The notes beneath the pieces are model-generated. The model was not told where the DNA came from. It worked only from the letters and a program-made list of their open reading frames with translations, and did no database searches. Source: Amycolatopsis sp. FDAARGOS 1241 (GTDB taxonomy: Bacteria > Actinomycetota > Actinomycetes > Mycobacteriales > Pseudonocardiaceae). From it: a DNA stretch of 64,000 bases. This document shows, one piece after another, positions 51,749-60,610 of this stretch. Within the stretch, counting starts at the first letter, position 1. Each line of letters starts with the position of its first letter. Where the stretch lies: NCBI RefSeq assembly GCF_016889705.1, contig NZ_CP069526.1, forward strand, positions 1,550,001-1,614,000. Reading direction: 5' to 3'. Made by a program: the position numbers and the translations under genes.

Positions 51749-52640
51749 GGAGCACCTCCAGCAGAGTGGCGTTGTAGGCCTCGGGGTCGGCGACGGCCCG
51801 CTCGGTGTCGAACTCGACGGGCACGACCCGGTAGCGGAACGTGCCGGCTGCCACTTCGGCTTCGATCGCGCGGTACTCCTCTTCGGACACCGGCGTGAAC
51901 TTCACGACGTCGCCGGGCCGGAAGAACACCATGGAGTCGGCGAAGTCCGCCAGCTTGCGCGCCGGGTCGAAGATCGGCGCCGCCGCGATGCCGAACATCT
52001 GGTAGCCGCCCGCGCCGCGCACGGAGTAGATGCAGGCGAAGCACCCGCCGTGGCCCACGGTCAGCTTCGGCGTGTCCGTGCGCGGGCTCAGGTACTTCGG
52101 CACCTCCAGCTGCTTTTCGCGGTCGACCAGCTGGAACAGGAACGGCAGGCCGGCGACGAACCCGACCATCGACACGAGCCACGGGTTCGTGTGGTGGCGC
52201 CGGATGAACTCCGCCGCGCCGTCGAGGTCGTTCACCCGCGCCGCGTAGTCGAGGTCCGTGCCGCTCGGGTCCTGGTGGTACCCGTCGCGGAACCGCGCAC
52301 CGACCTCGCGCGTGTACGGATCGTCGTACCACACCGGGACTTCGATGATCCGCGTCGACAGCACGGAGCTGCTCTGCTGCTGCGTCTCGGTTTCCAGCTG
52401 CCGGACGATGGCCTCCAGGTCGGCCGGCGCCAGCACGTCCGGATCGAAGCGGATGAGCAGCGACGCGTTGGCCGGGCAGATGTCGACCACGCCGTCGACG
52501 GCCTTCGCGGACAGGCCGCGTGCGATGCCCATCGCGCGCAGGTTCCCCGGCAGGCTCATCTCCTCGGCGATCTCGACGAACAGGAACTCGTCGCCGCCCC
52601 ACTAGCGGGCTTGGGCGGGCAGGGTCTGCGGTGCGCTCAC
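51738..52640 (-). CDS. pxpB: 5-oxoprolinase subunit B with in-frame amber codon near the start
   Basis: The natural start is GTG 52640: it overlaps the accC stop as GTGA, and codons 1-12 read V-S-A-P-Q-T-L-P-A-Q-A-R. Codon 13 is TAG (52604-52602), followed without frame change by WGGDEFLFVEIAEEMSLPGN, the conserved KipI/PxpB N-terminus. Relatives have an aromatic residue there, so TAC or TGG to TAG is the likely change. Downstream the protein is complete: SVLSTRIIEVPVWYDD, PWLVSMVGFVAGLPFLF and SPRTDTPKLTVGHGGCFACI. As read, translation could restart only at ATG 52559, losing the first strand. It is either a nonsense mutation or a base-call error. Confidence 0.82.
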
Positions 52641-53986
52641 GCCGTCTCCTTCAGCAGTCCGGGAGCGGTCTCGATGAACTTCGTGTGGTGCTCGACCGCG
52701 GCGAACTCCGGCCGTGCGAACAGGTCAAGGTGCAGGCCGGTCGTCGTCGCGATCCCGGTGATCTCCACACCGCGCAACGCTTCGGTCATCCGCGCCATGG
52801 CGGTGGCGCGGTCCGGGCCGTGCACGATCAGCTTGGCGATCATCGAGTCGTAGTACGGTGCCACAGCATCACCCGCCTCGACGCCGCTGTCCACCCGCGC
52901 GCCCGTCGGCCAGCTCAGGGTTTCCACCGTGCCGGGGCTGGGCATGAAGCCGCGATCCGGGTCTTCGGCGTTGATGCGCGACTCGAACGCGTGCCCGGTG
53001 AACGTGACGTCGTCCTGGGCCAGGCCGAGCGGCTCGCCGCGGGCGATCCGCAGCTGCTGCTCGACGAGGTCGATGCCGGTCACCAGTTCCGTCACGGGGT
53101 GCTCGACCTGCAGCCGGGTGTTCATCTCGATGAACGCGGCTTCGTGGCGCACCGGGTCGTACAGGAACTCGACGGTGCCGGCCCCGCGGTACCGGCACGC
53201 CTTCGCGAGCTCGACCGACGAGCTGCGGATCCGTTCGCGGACCTCGCCGGGCAGCTCGGGCGCCGGTGCCTCCTCGAGCACCTTCTGCGAGCGGCGTTGC
53301 ATCGAGCAGTCGCGGTCGCCGAGGTGGATCACGCGCTCACCGTCGCCGAGCACCTGCACCTCGACGTGGCGCGCGCGTTCGACGAACCGCTCCAGGTACA
53401 TCGTGTCGTCACCGAAGCTCGCCCGCGCCTCCGACCGCGTGAGGTCCAGCGCCGAGAGGAAATCGGCCGGGTCGGTGACGAGCCGGATGCCACGGCCGCC
53501 ACCACCCGCGGATGCCTTGAGCACCAACGGGAAACCCACTTTCCGGGCGAGGGCGAGCGGATCGGCATCCGGGTCGAGCGGCCCGTCGGAGCCCGCCAGC
53601 ACCGGTACCCCCGCCTTGCGGGCCGCTTCGCGCGCGGCGACCTTGTCGCCCATGAGCCGGATCGCGTCGGGCGAGGGGCCGACCCACGTCAGCCCGGTGT
53701 CGAGCACGGCCTGCGCGAAACCGGCGTTTTCGGACAGGAAACCGAACCCGGGGTGCACGGCGTCGGCATCGGTGTCGCGCGCCGCGTTCAGCACGGCTTC
53801 CTGGTTGAGGTAGCTGTCGCGCGCCGGCGGCGGGCCGATCACCACGGCTTCGTCGGCGGTCCGCGCCGCGAGCGAGCCGCGGTCGGCTTCACTGCACACG
53901 GCGACGGTCGTGATGCCCATTTCCCGCGCGGTGCGCATGATCCGGACCGCGATCTCGCCGCGGTTGGCGATGACGAGCTTGCGCAC
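52637..53986 (-). CDS. accC: Biotin carboxylase subunit (AccC-like) of the pxp operon
   Basis: 449 residues from ATG 53986. ATP-grasp biotin carboxylase: KLVIANRGEIAVRIMRTARE, DAVHPGFGFLSENAGFAQAV, LKASAGGGGRGIRLV, FVERARHVEVQVLGDGERVI and FIEMNTRLQVEHPVTELVTG, with RVDSGVEAGDAVAPYYDSMI near the end. It carboxylates the biotin of the small carrier encoded just upstream, using bicarbonate and ATP. No acetyl-CoA carboxyltransferase genes are present. In this context PxpB/C-type 'biotin-dependent carboxyltransferase' proteins are the only candidate partners, though their proven activity is ATP-driven lactam hydrolysis. Confidence 0.92.
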   Translation of the reverse strand: MRKLVIANRGEIAVRIMRTAREMGITTVAVCSEADRGSLAARTADEAVVIGPPPARDSYLNQEAVLNAARDTDADAVHPGFGFLSENAGFAQAVLDTGLTWVGPSPDAIRLMGDKVAAREAARKAGVPVLAGSDGPLDPDADPLALARKVGFPLVLKASAGGGGRGIRLVTDPADFLSALDLTRSEARASFGDDTMYLERFVERARHVEVQVLGDGERVIHLGDRDCSMQRRSQKVLEEAPAPELPGEVRERIRSSSVELAKACRYRGAGTVEFLYDPVRHEAAFIEMNTRLQVEHPVTELVTGIDLVEQQLRIARGEPLGLAQDDVTFTGHAFESRINAEDPDRGFMPSPGTVETLSWPTGARVDSGVEAGDAVAPYYDSMIAKLIVHGPDRATAMARMTEALRGVEITGIATTTGLHLDLFARPEFAAVEHHTKFIETAPGLLKETA

Positions 53987-53989
53987 GCG

Positions 53990-54226
53990 TCAGTCCTCCA
54001 CCACGACGAGGACTTCGCCGGGGGTCACGGTGCCTCCGTCCGCGACGTTGATCGACTTGACCGTGCCCGCGGTCTCCGAGCGGATCTCCGTGAACTGCTT
54101 CATCACCTCGACGATGCCGACGGCGGCGCCGGCCTCGATGCGGTCGCCGGGCTGCACGAACGGCTCCTTGTCGGGCCCGGGACGCGTGTAGAAGATGCCC
54201 GGGAGCGGAGAGAGGATGTCGGACAC
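53990..54226 (-). CDS. accB: Biotin carboxyl carrier protein (AccB-like)
   Basis: 78 residues from GTG 54226 behind GAAAGGCGGG. A lone biotinyl domain: LSPLPGIFYTRPGPDKEPFV with GIVEVMKQFTEIRSETAG, the Lys of V-M-K-Q being the biotin site, and NVADGGTVTPGEVLVVVED at the end. It lacks the long Pro/Ala linker of housekeeping AccB, so it is a minimal carrier dedicated to this operon. It stands 3 bp before accC and 11 bp after pxpA. Confidence 0.9.
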   Translation of the reverse strand: MSDILSPLPGIFYTRPGPDKEPFVQPGDRIEAGAAVGIVEVMKQFTEIRSETAGTVKSINVADGGTVTPGEVLVVVED

Positions 54227-54237
54227 GGACCCGCCTT

Positions 54238-54960
54238 TCACTGGTTTTCGTCGAGCACGGCCCGCACGGCCGCGGCGACGTCGGGGGAGTTGGGGGCGTC
54301 GGAGTGCACGCAGACGCTGTCGAAGCGGATGTCCAGTTCGGTGCCGTTGACCGACAGCACGGGCCGGCCTTGCTGTGCGCGCCGGACGCGTTCGGCCGCG
54401 GCGGCCGGGTCGGTGCGCTCGGGGCGGCGCAGGATGATCAGGTTGCCCTCGTCGTCGTAGTCGAGGTCGACGTAGAGTTCGGCCACGAACGGCACGCCGA
54501 GTTCGCCGCACACCGTCTCGTGTGCGGTTCCGGCGATGCCGAAGAACGGCACGCCGAACACCTTCGCCGCGCGGGCCGCGCCGACCATGAGCGCGGGATC
54601 GCCGGCGAGCATGCCGTAGAGCGCGCCGTGGGGTTTGACGTGGTTGAGCGAGGCGCCGTGCTTGGCCAGGAACGCCGTGAGCGCCCCGACCTGGTACAGC
54701 ACGATCGACTCGACCTCTTCCGGGGTCAGGACCATGCGGCGCCGGCCGAAGCCGGTCAGGTCGGGCAGCCCGGGGTGCGCGCCGATGCGGACGTCGTGCG
54801 CGACGGCGGCGGCGACGGTCGCGTCCATGACGTCGGGGTCGCCCGCGTGGAAGCCGCAGGCCAGGTTGATCACGTCGACGAGGTCGAGGAGCGTTTCGTC
54901 GTTGCCGAAGCTGTGCAGGCCGAGTCCTTCGCCCATGTCGGAATTCAGGGTCGCGGTCAT
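54238..54960 (-). CDS. pxpA: 5-oxoprolinase subunit A (LamB/YcsF family)
   Basis: 240 residues from ATG 54960. LamB/YcsF motifs: TLNSDMGEGLGLHSFGNDET, VINLACGFHAGDPDVMDATV, IGAHPGLPDLTGFGRRRM, HVKPHGALYGMLAGD and SVCVHSDAPNSPDVAAAVRA. It is the metal-dependent polysaccharide-deacetylase-like subunit that hydrolyses the phosphorylated lactam. It is the first gene of the five-gene operon and faces the PucR gene across 96 bp. Confidence 0.92.
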   Translation of the reverse strand: MTATLNSDMGEGLGLHSFGNDETLLDLVDVINLACGFHAGDPDVMDATVAAAVAHDVRIGAHPGLPDLTGFGRRRMVLTPEEVESIVLYQVGALTAFLAKHGASLNHVKPHGALYGMLAGDPALMVGAARAAKVFGVPFFGIAGTAHETVCGELGVPFVAELYVDLDYDDEGNLIILRRPERTDPAAAAERVRRAQQGRPVLSVNGTELDIRFDSVCVHSDAPNSPDVAAAVRAVLDENQ

Positions 54961-54996
54961 GGTCGGTAACAGTAGGCAGGGTGTGGTGCCCGGCAC

Positions 54997-55016
54997 ATTG
55001 GTCAGAGTGACCTAAT
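54997..55016. promoter_or_regulatory. Candidate PucR operator between pxpA and pucR-type gene
   Basis: ATTGGTCA-GAG-TGACCTAAT: GGTCA and TGACC arms around a three-base centre, extended outward by ATT and AAT with one offset base. It is central in the 96-bp divergent region. Confidence 0.55.
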
Positions 55017-55056
55017 CGCACGGGCTGGGTTGTGCTGAGTGCTCTACGCTGCCGGG

Positions 55057-56487
55057 ATGCGTGTTGCCGACATGCTCGAAGATCCCGGGCGCCGCATCGA
55101 AATCCGCGTCGAAGGCCCGCCCGGTGCTCTGGCGAGGCCGATCACCTGGTGCGCACCGACGGAATCGATCGACCCGTCGCCGTTCCTCACCCCGGGCGCG
55201 CTGATGCTGACGTCCGGGATGGCCTTGAACGTCACGGACGTCAGGATCTGGGACGCCTACGTGGAACGGCTCGCGAACGTCCCCATCGCGGCGCTCGCGT
55301 TCGGCCTCGGGCCGGCGCACGCGGCGCTGCCCGAGGGGCTCGTCCTCGCGTGCCGGAACCGCGGCGTGCCGCTGCTGGTGTTCCCGGACCAGGTGCCGTT
55401 CGTGCTCGTGCAACGCGACGTGCAAGACCGCCTGTCGGCCGAGCGCTACGAAGCGCTGCGCCGCGGTTCGGAGCTGGCCGACGACTGCACGCGCATCGCG
55501 GCGGACCAGGGCACGATGCAGGACGTGCTGCACCGCATCAGCGAGGTCGTCGGCGCGCGGGTGTCCATTCAGGACTCGACCGGCGCGACGCTGCTCGCCG
55601 CGGGTGGTGAGGGCTCGCTCGCGGCCCGCACGGAGTTCACGCTGCCGGGCAGCGACCGCGACCGTTTCCGGCTGGTCGTGGAGGAAACCGACGCGCAGAC
55701 CACGATCCGGACGCTTCTCGCGCCCGTCGCCGCCGTCGTGTCGATGCAGCTGAGCACCACTCTCGGGTCGGCGGGCGTCGCGCACTCGCGCAACGCGGGC
55801 CGGCTCACCGAAGCCGTGTACGGCAACGACGCCGTGCCGACGGCCGAGCTGATCGCGTTGGCCCGCGACGCCGAGCTGGAGCCGTACCAGCGCACGGGCG
55901 TCGTCGTGCTGCAGGCCGAAGCGGGGAGGTCGACGACCTACCTGCGGTCGGTGTCGTGGCGCGCCCGCGTGGTCCTGGCGGGGGAATACCCGGCGATGCG
56001 GTTCGTCGAGGAACCGGACCTGTCGACGATCCTGCTGCAGAGCGAGTCACTCGACCCGGCGCAGCTGCTGTCCGCGGCGCGCGCGGCCGTCGGGCGGGCG
56101 CGCTCGGTGTCGGCCGTGGTCGCGACCGCGGAGAACGCGGCGGAACTCGGCTTGGTGCTGCGGATGTGCCGGCGCGCGCTGGGTCCCTCCGGAGTGCACG
56201 CCGCGCCACGGCTGGACTTCGACGCGGTGGTGGACACCCTGCGGCACCCGGGCGCGATCAGCCTGGCCCAGCGGCTCGTGGCGCCGCTGGCGCGGTCGGA
56301 GGAGCTGCTGACCACGCTCGAGGCGTACCTGCGCCACAGCGGAGCGACGCCGGCGATCTGCGCCGAGCTGTTCATCCACCGCAACACGCTCGCGTACCGG
56401 CTGAAGCGGATCCGGGAACTCCTCGCGCTCGATCTGCAGGATGGTCGTGTTCGCGCGACCCTGATGATGGCGCTGCGGCTGGCGTGA
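55057..56487 (+). CDS. PucR family transcriptional regulator
   Basis: 476 residues from ATG 55057. The N-terminal PucR-type sensor domain has LTPGALMLTSGMALNVTDVR and GLVLACRNRGVPLLVFPDQV. The C-terminal PucR HTH is intact: TLEAYLRHSGATPAICAELF with HRNTLAYRLKRIRELLALDL. PucR proteins activate purine, allantoin and lactam catabolic genes. Its divergence from pxpA makes it the likely activator of 5-oxoproline use. Confidence 0.88.
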   Translation: MRVADMLEDPGRRIEIRVEGPPGALARPITWCAPTESIDPSPFLTPGALMLTSGMALNVTDVRIWDAYVERLANVPIAALAFGLGPAHAALPEGLVLACRNRGVPLLVFPDQVPFVLVQRDVQDRLSAERYEALRRGSELADDCTRIAADQGTMQDVLHRISEVVGARVSIQDSTGATLLAAGGEGSLAARTEFTLPGSDRDRFRLVVEETDAQTTIRTLLAPVAAVVSMQLSTTLGSAGVAHSRNAGRLTEAVYGNDAVPTAELIALARDAELEPYQRTGVVVLQAEAGRSTTYLRSVSWRARVVLAGEYPAMRFVEEPDLSTILLQSESLDPAQLLSAARAAVGRARSVSAVVATAENAAELGLVLRMCRRALGPSGVHAAPRLDFDAVVDTLRHPGAISLAQRLVAPLARSEELLTTLEAYLRHSGATPAICAELFIHRNTLAYRLKRIRELLALDLQDGRVRATLMMALRLA

Positions 56488-56529
56488 CTTCGTGCTGCCT
56501 GCACAGCCGCGGTGACCCGGTTTGGGCAG

Positions 56530-57030
56530 TCAGCTCTGCGTGGCCACTTCCGGCGCGCCTTCGATGAACGCGTGGAGGACCGGGTCGGTCTCGTCGGCGC
56601 TCCACGCCGGCGCGGCGCGGCTCGGCGGCAGGCTGGTGAGAGGCACGTACGCCACGCCGAGCCTGAGGAGCTGCAGCTCCTCCTCGGCCACATCGCGCAC
56701 CTCCACGAGCTGCGCGCAGATCGCCCGCGGACCAGAACTCGGCCCACACCGGGTCGGCTCGTGCAGGGCCGTCGACGGGTCCGCCCACCCGTGGCGCTTC
56801 AGTTCCACCTCGACGCCGGGTAACGCTCCTTGAACCGCTCGATCAGTTTCGCCGTCAAGGGCCCCGTAGCGGCGCTGTAGAAGCCGCGCGCCTTGCGCTC
56901 CGCGTCCTTCAGCAGCCGCGGGATCGCGTGCGCCCGCAGCGTGGCGCTCTCCGGGCTCCGTGGATAGCACTTCGCCTTCAGTGAACCCGGTGATCCACGG
57001 GAAGGAACCACTCCGGTCGGGGGAGTTCGT
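56530..57030 (-). pseudogene. LysR family regulator remnant (effector-domain part)
   Basis: Two frames give parts of a LysR effector domain: FYSAATGPLTAKLIERFKER with YPAS, then VEVELKRHGWADPSTAL, then LQLLRLGVAYVPLTSLPPSR and APAWSADETDPVLHAFIEGA, ending at 56530. The HTH is missing, the central ~90 residues of the domain are reduced to a few, and the frame changes near 56830. It is convergent with the PucR gene. Confidence 0.65.
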
Positions 57031-57144
57031 CGTCGCTCGGGCTCATCGGGCGAACGTAGAGCTCGGAAATCGAGCTGCACCAGGGAAAACCGTGCGAGCA
57101 ACGACACCGAGGAGGAACGCAACCGAACGGACTTCCCGGATGCG

Positions 57145-57702
57145 TTACGGACCAGGCTGCACGGACGGCGTGAACGTCGGCGGGGTCTCGGCTGGGTTGG
57201 GCAACGGCGTCGGCGTCGTCACGGGCTCGTCGGACGGGCCGGTGTCCTCCGTCTTCGTCCCGGGCTGGGGCACGATGCCCGGGCCCGTCACCTGCCCCTG
57301 TGGCCGCGCGTTGAGCGGCTGCTGGTAAACGCGGTCCCGGACCCGGTCGGACGGCGCCTCGTCCTGCGCGGGCGCCACCGCCGCACGCGCCTTGGCCGTC
57401 GGGGCCGCCACGGTGTGGACCTGCGGCGCCGCGCTCGACGACGTCGCGACCGGCTTCACCACGGGCACCACCGAGCTCGGCACCACGACCGGCGGTTTCC
57501 GCTTGGCCGCCACGACGGGCGCGACCGGCTGCGGCGCCGCCGAGCCACCACTCAACCCCATCACCACGGCGACGACCGCCCCACCCGCCACGGCCGCGAC
57601 CCCCGCGATGACCAGCTCTCTTCGACGCACGATCGCGAATCCAACCGGCCGGCCCGGTGCCGGGTCAACGGTTGTGCGCAACCGTGACCTTACTGCGCCC
57701 AC
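57145..57702 (-). CDS. Single-pass membrane protein with proline-rich outer domain
   Basis: 185 residues from GTG 57702, whose G is shared with the TAG stop of the large NTPase gene (TAGTG), so translation is coupled; GTG 57630 is a shorter alternative. Residues about 24-30 are basic (RRRE), then one membrane helix LVIAGVAAVAGGAVVAVVMG (about 30-49). The remaining ~130 residues are rich in Pro, Thr, Val and Ala (KPPVVVPSSVVPVV, PTPLPNPAETPPTFTP) and look unfolded and exported. I do not recognise a family. The coupling suggests it works with the NTPase, perhaps anchoring it to the wall or septum. Confidence 0.72.
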   Translation of the reverse strand: MGAVRSRLRTTVDPAPGRPVGFAIVRRRELVIAGVAAVAGGAVVAVVMGLSGGSAAPQPVAPVVAAKRKPPVVVPSSVVPVVKPVATSSSAAPQVHTVAAPTAKARAAVAPAQDEAPSDRVRDRVYQQPLNARPQGQVTGPGIVPQPGTKTEDTGPSDEPVTTPTPLPNPAETPPTFTPSVQPGP

Positions 57703-60545
57703 TATGCCCCGATTTCGGCGGCCAGACCTGCGGCAGCGCCGTTGGCCGAGTGCCCACCCGGAAAATCGGGCGGCGGCGCAACTGCCAAGTGCCACGCCTG
57801 CCGGAACGCGCTGACCGTCAGCCAGGCCAGCCGAGCGTTGACGGGAAACAGTTGTCGCACTGAGGTAAGCGTGTCGAACGAAGCGTCGCCTTCGGTCTTC
57901 CCTCGATCGAGATCGGCCGGAGAGAACCCGGGCCCGAACACCTCCAGCACGGTACCCAGGAAGTACAAGTGCCCGAGCGTTTCCACCTGGAGCCGGTGCA
58001 GCGACGCGAGATCGCTCGTCGAGGCGGTGGTGATCGGCGGGTGCGCAGCGGCGCGCACCAACGCCGAAGGATCCGCAACGGCGTGCGCGTCGATGTGGCG
58101 GACGAGGTCGCTCACGAGGATGTCGTCGTACGTCCCGCGGGCCACCACTGTGCGCAGGGCGCCGCGCTTGTCTCGCAGCTCCTCGTCGACCAGCCGGCGC
58201 GCGACGTCCGCGAGAGAGCCTGAAGCGGTGATCATCTGCCGCGCTACGCGGACGAGTTCTCGGGGCAGCCCACCGGCCAGGCAGTGGCACAGGCACACGA
58301 ACGGCTCGGGCAGCCCCAGAACGCGGCTGGACAGGACTTGCCGCGAGTCGTCGAGTGTCAAGTACTCCAGCCGGAAGATGAGGTCGAAGGCGCTGTCGAA
58401 GGCGTCTCGCACCGGCAGGCCCCGCCGCTCGAACGAAGCCAGCGCGTCCTCCGACACGGAGATCAGGAACAAGAAGCCGGGCACGTCGAGGCTGAAGAGT
58501 GCCTTGACCTCGTTGACGAAATCCTGCGCGACTTCGGGGGAGGCGATCTTGTCCAGCTCGTCGAGGATGATCACCACCGAGGTGGGTGCGACGTTGGGAA
58601 GCCCGTTCAGGCAGGTGATCATGGCCTTGAGGAAGCCGCCGAACTCGTGGACGATCTGTGGATAAGTCCGTTGCTGCCGTGTCACTTCGCGTGATCCGCT
58701 GGCACCGGCCTCGAAACCGACCGGCAGACCGACTTTCCCCGACCACCCTGAAGTGTGCTTGAGCTGGAACTCGATCTCGTCGCGCTTGTGCTCGGCGAGC
58801 GCGCGCAGCCCGTGCAGGTCACCGGGACGTGGCTCGGGCGGCTCGTCGTCAGTCCCCTGGTACACGGGCACCGGACGCGGCCGACGGCGCACTGCGATCG
58901 ACAGGATCGCGGCCGCACCGACCAGCGACACGACCGGCCACCACATCGTGCCGAACCAGGCGCGAAAGTCGACGTCGGAGCGGCCGGCCGCCAGTGAGCC
59001 CGCGACCCCCAGCACCACCCACGCGACCACGACCGCCGCGAACGGCCACAGCCGACACAGCCGGCCCAGTCGCGCCGGCCACGGGGTCGCAGCTTCCTGA
59101 GTGGTGCCAAGCCGTTTGTCACAGAAGCGCAGGACCGCGTCGCACAAGCGCGCGTGCAGGTGCAAGACGAACTCGCGGGCGTCGTACTTCACCGGCACGC
59201 TCTCCAGGAGCGCGATGTGCACCTCGCCGAGCTCGATGAACCGGCCGGCTTGGTACGCCTCCAGCAGCGTGGATTTGCCCGCGCCACGAGGGCCCGCCAT
59301 TCCCACCGCCCCGCCACGGATGCCCGCAAGGACGGTCTTCAGCCGTTGCCCGGCCGGTGTTTCGGTGAACGCTCGCTCGCCCGCGCGCATCTGGCCGAGC
59401 GCGCTGCGGTCGATCTCGGGAAGGTGTGTGCTGAACCCTGGCGTGACCACGGTGTTGAGGTGGTGCGTCACGCTCAGGCGAAGGGGCTTCCGGATACTCC
59501 TCGCCCATTCCGCGTCGGCTTCGTCGAAGGCTGCCGTCAACTCGTCGCGCCGTTGCGTCCAGGCCGGGCTGCCGCGCCGCCCTGGATCACTCGAAAGCCG
59601 AGCGGGCACCAACTTGGTGGAGCCGAGTACGAACGGCCCGCCGCCGGCCGCGATCAGGAGGGAAAGCGCGTCGGCTGCCACCCAGGCAGCCCACTGCGGC
59701 CAGGGAATTCGGATGACGCCGGTCAGCAACAGTGCCAGCACGACCAGTGCGATGATCGTGAAAACGGCCTCGCGACGGACGACGGGTCGCGGGATGCGCC
59801 TGCCTGGGCCCTCGTCCTTGAGCGGATCCTTGGCGGCCAGAAGACCCACCACCGCCGCGAGAAAGCTCACCAGTCCGAGGACCACCCACACGACCACGGC
59901 CCAGCCCGTCCCCATCGCCTCGCGCCAGGATGTCCACAGCCGCCACACCATCAGCAGGTAAGTGGTGGCGAAGCCGGTCACGAAGGGCCAGCCCGCGCCG
60001 CCCAGCGCGGGTTGGCCGCTCAACCGGTGGCCCGCTCGGGCAACCGCCTGGTACACGAGCCTGAGCGTGCCGAGACCGGCGATCACCACGGCGACCGACA
60101 GCCAGAAGTGCGCGGACGAGCTCAGCGGTGTCTGCATCAGCTGCCAGGTGAGGACAGGGACGAAGATCCCCAGCCACAAGGCGAACCCGACGGACGCGTG
60201 AGCGACCTTGTCCAAGGGGTTCGACTGCCCCGCCGGGCGAGCGGGCGGAGCGTCGTGCCGGGCGAGTGCCCGCTGGGCCTCGAGCAGGTCGTTGATCTGC
60301 TGGTTGGTCGTGCTGAGCAGCGAATCCGCGTCAGCTGCCGTTCGCTGCAGTACTTCGGCCTTCACTTCGGCCCGATCGACGTGCGGCATGTCGCGAGCGA
60401 GCCGGGAATCATCCGCCGCCAGAATCTCCGCCGCCATCAGCCGGAGCCGGTCACGCAAAGCGAGGACGAGCCGGCTTCGCTCGTGTTCGACGGTGGAGCT
60501 GGGCGTCGTCGAACTGCCGGCGTCGTGATCTGTGGGCTCGGTCAC
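57702..60545 (-). CDS. Large membrane P-loop NTPase of the KAP type
   Basis: 947 residues from ATG 60545. Residues 1-110 are soluble with a likely coiled coil (VLQRTAADADSLLSTTNQQI). Residues about 115-305 hold five or six membrane helices (FALWLGIFVPVLTWQLM, WAVVVWVVLGLVSFLAAVVG, VFTIIALVVLALLLTGVI). The P-loop domain follows: Walker A GPRGAGKST (418-426) and Walker B SVVIILDELDKIASP (about 656-670). Two further helices (about 501-520 and 534-551) lie between Walker A and B, the hallmark of KAP NTPases. A helical C-terminus (FVCLCHCLAGGLPRELVRVA) resembles STAND-type sensors. It probably assembles at the inner membrane; target unknown. Its stop is coupled to the proline-rich protein. Confidence 0.82.
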   Translation of the reverse strand: MTEPTDHDAGSSTTPSSTVEHERSRLVLALRDRLRLMAAEILAADDSRLARDMPHVDRAEVKAEVLQRTAADADSLLSTTNQQINDLLEAQRALARHDAPPARPAGQSNPLDKVAHASVGFALWLGIFVPVLTWQLMQTPLSSSAHFWLSVAVVIAGLGTLRLVYQAVARAGHRLSGQPALGGAGWPFVTGFATTYLLMVWRLWTSWREAMGTGWAVVVWVVLGLVSFLAAVVGLLAAKDPLKDEGPGRRIPRPVVRREAVFTIIALVVLALLLTGVIRIPWPQWAAWVAADALSLLIAAGGGPFVLGSTKLVPARLSSDPGRRGSPAWTQRRDELTAAFDEADAEWARSIRKPLRLSVTHHLNTVVTPGFSTHLPEIDRSALGQMRAGERAFTETPAGQRLKTVLAGIRGGAVGMAGPRGAGKSTLLEAYQAGRFIELGEVHIALLESVPVKYDAREFVLHLHARLCDAVLRFCDKRLGTTQEAATPWPARLGRLCRLWPFAAVVVAWVVLGVAGSLAAGRSDVDFRAWFGTMWWPVVSLVGAAAILSIAVRRRPRPVPVYQGTDDEPPEPRPGDLHGLRALAEHKRDEIEFQLKHTSGWSGKVGLPVGFEAGASGSREVTRQQRTYPQIVHEFGGFLKAMITCLNGLPNVAPTSVVIILDELDKIASPEVAQDFVNEVKALFSLDVPGFLFLISVSEDALASFERRGLPVRDAFDSAFDLIFRLEYLTLDDSRQVLSSRVLGLPEPFVCLCHCLAGGLPRELVRVARQMITASGSLADVARRLVDEELRDKRGALRTVVARGTYDDILVSDLVRHIDAHAVADPSALVRAAAHPPITTASTSDLASLHRLQVETLGHLYFLGTVLEVFGPGFSPADLDRGKTEGDASFDTLTSVRQLFPVNARLAWLTVSAFRQAWHLAVAPPPDFPGGHSANGAAAGLAAEIGA

Positions 60546-60610
60546 AAGCCGCGATCATATCGGAGCGAACCCGTGTCGATCGGTGATTTCGGGCAAAGCA
60601 CCGAAGGGGC

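Noticed and set aside
52602..52604. TAG in pxpB as a recoded amino acid (pyrrolysine or readthrough)
   Set aside because: No pyl genes or readthrough context are visible; a point change or base-call error is simpler.
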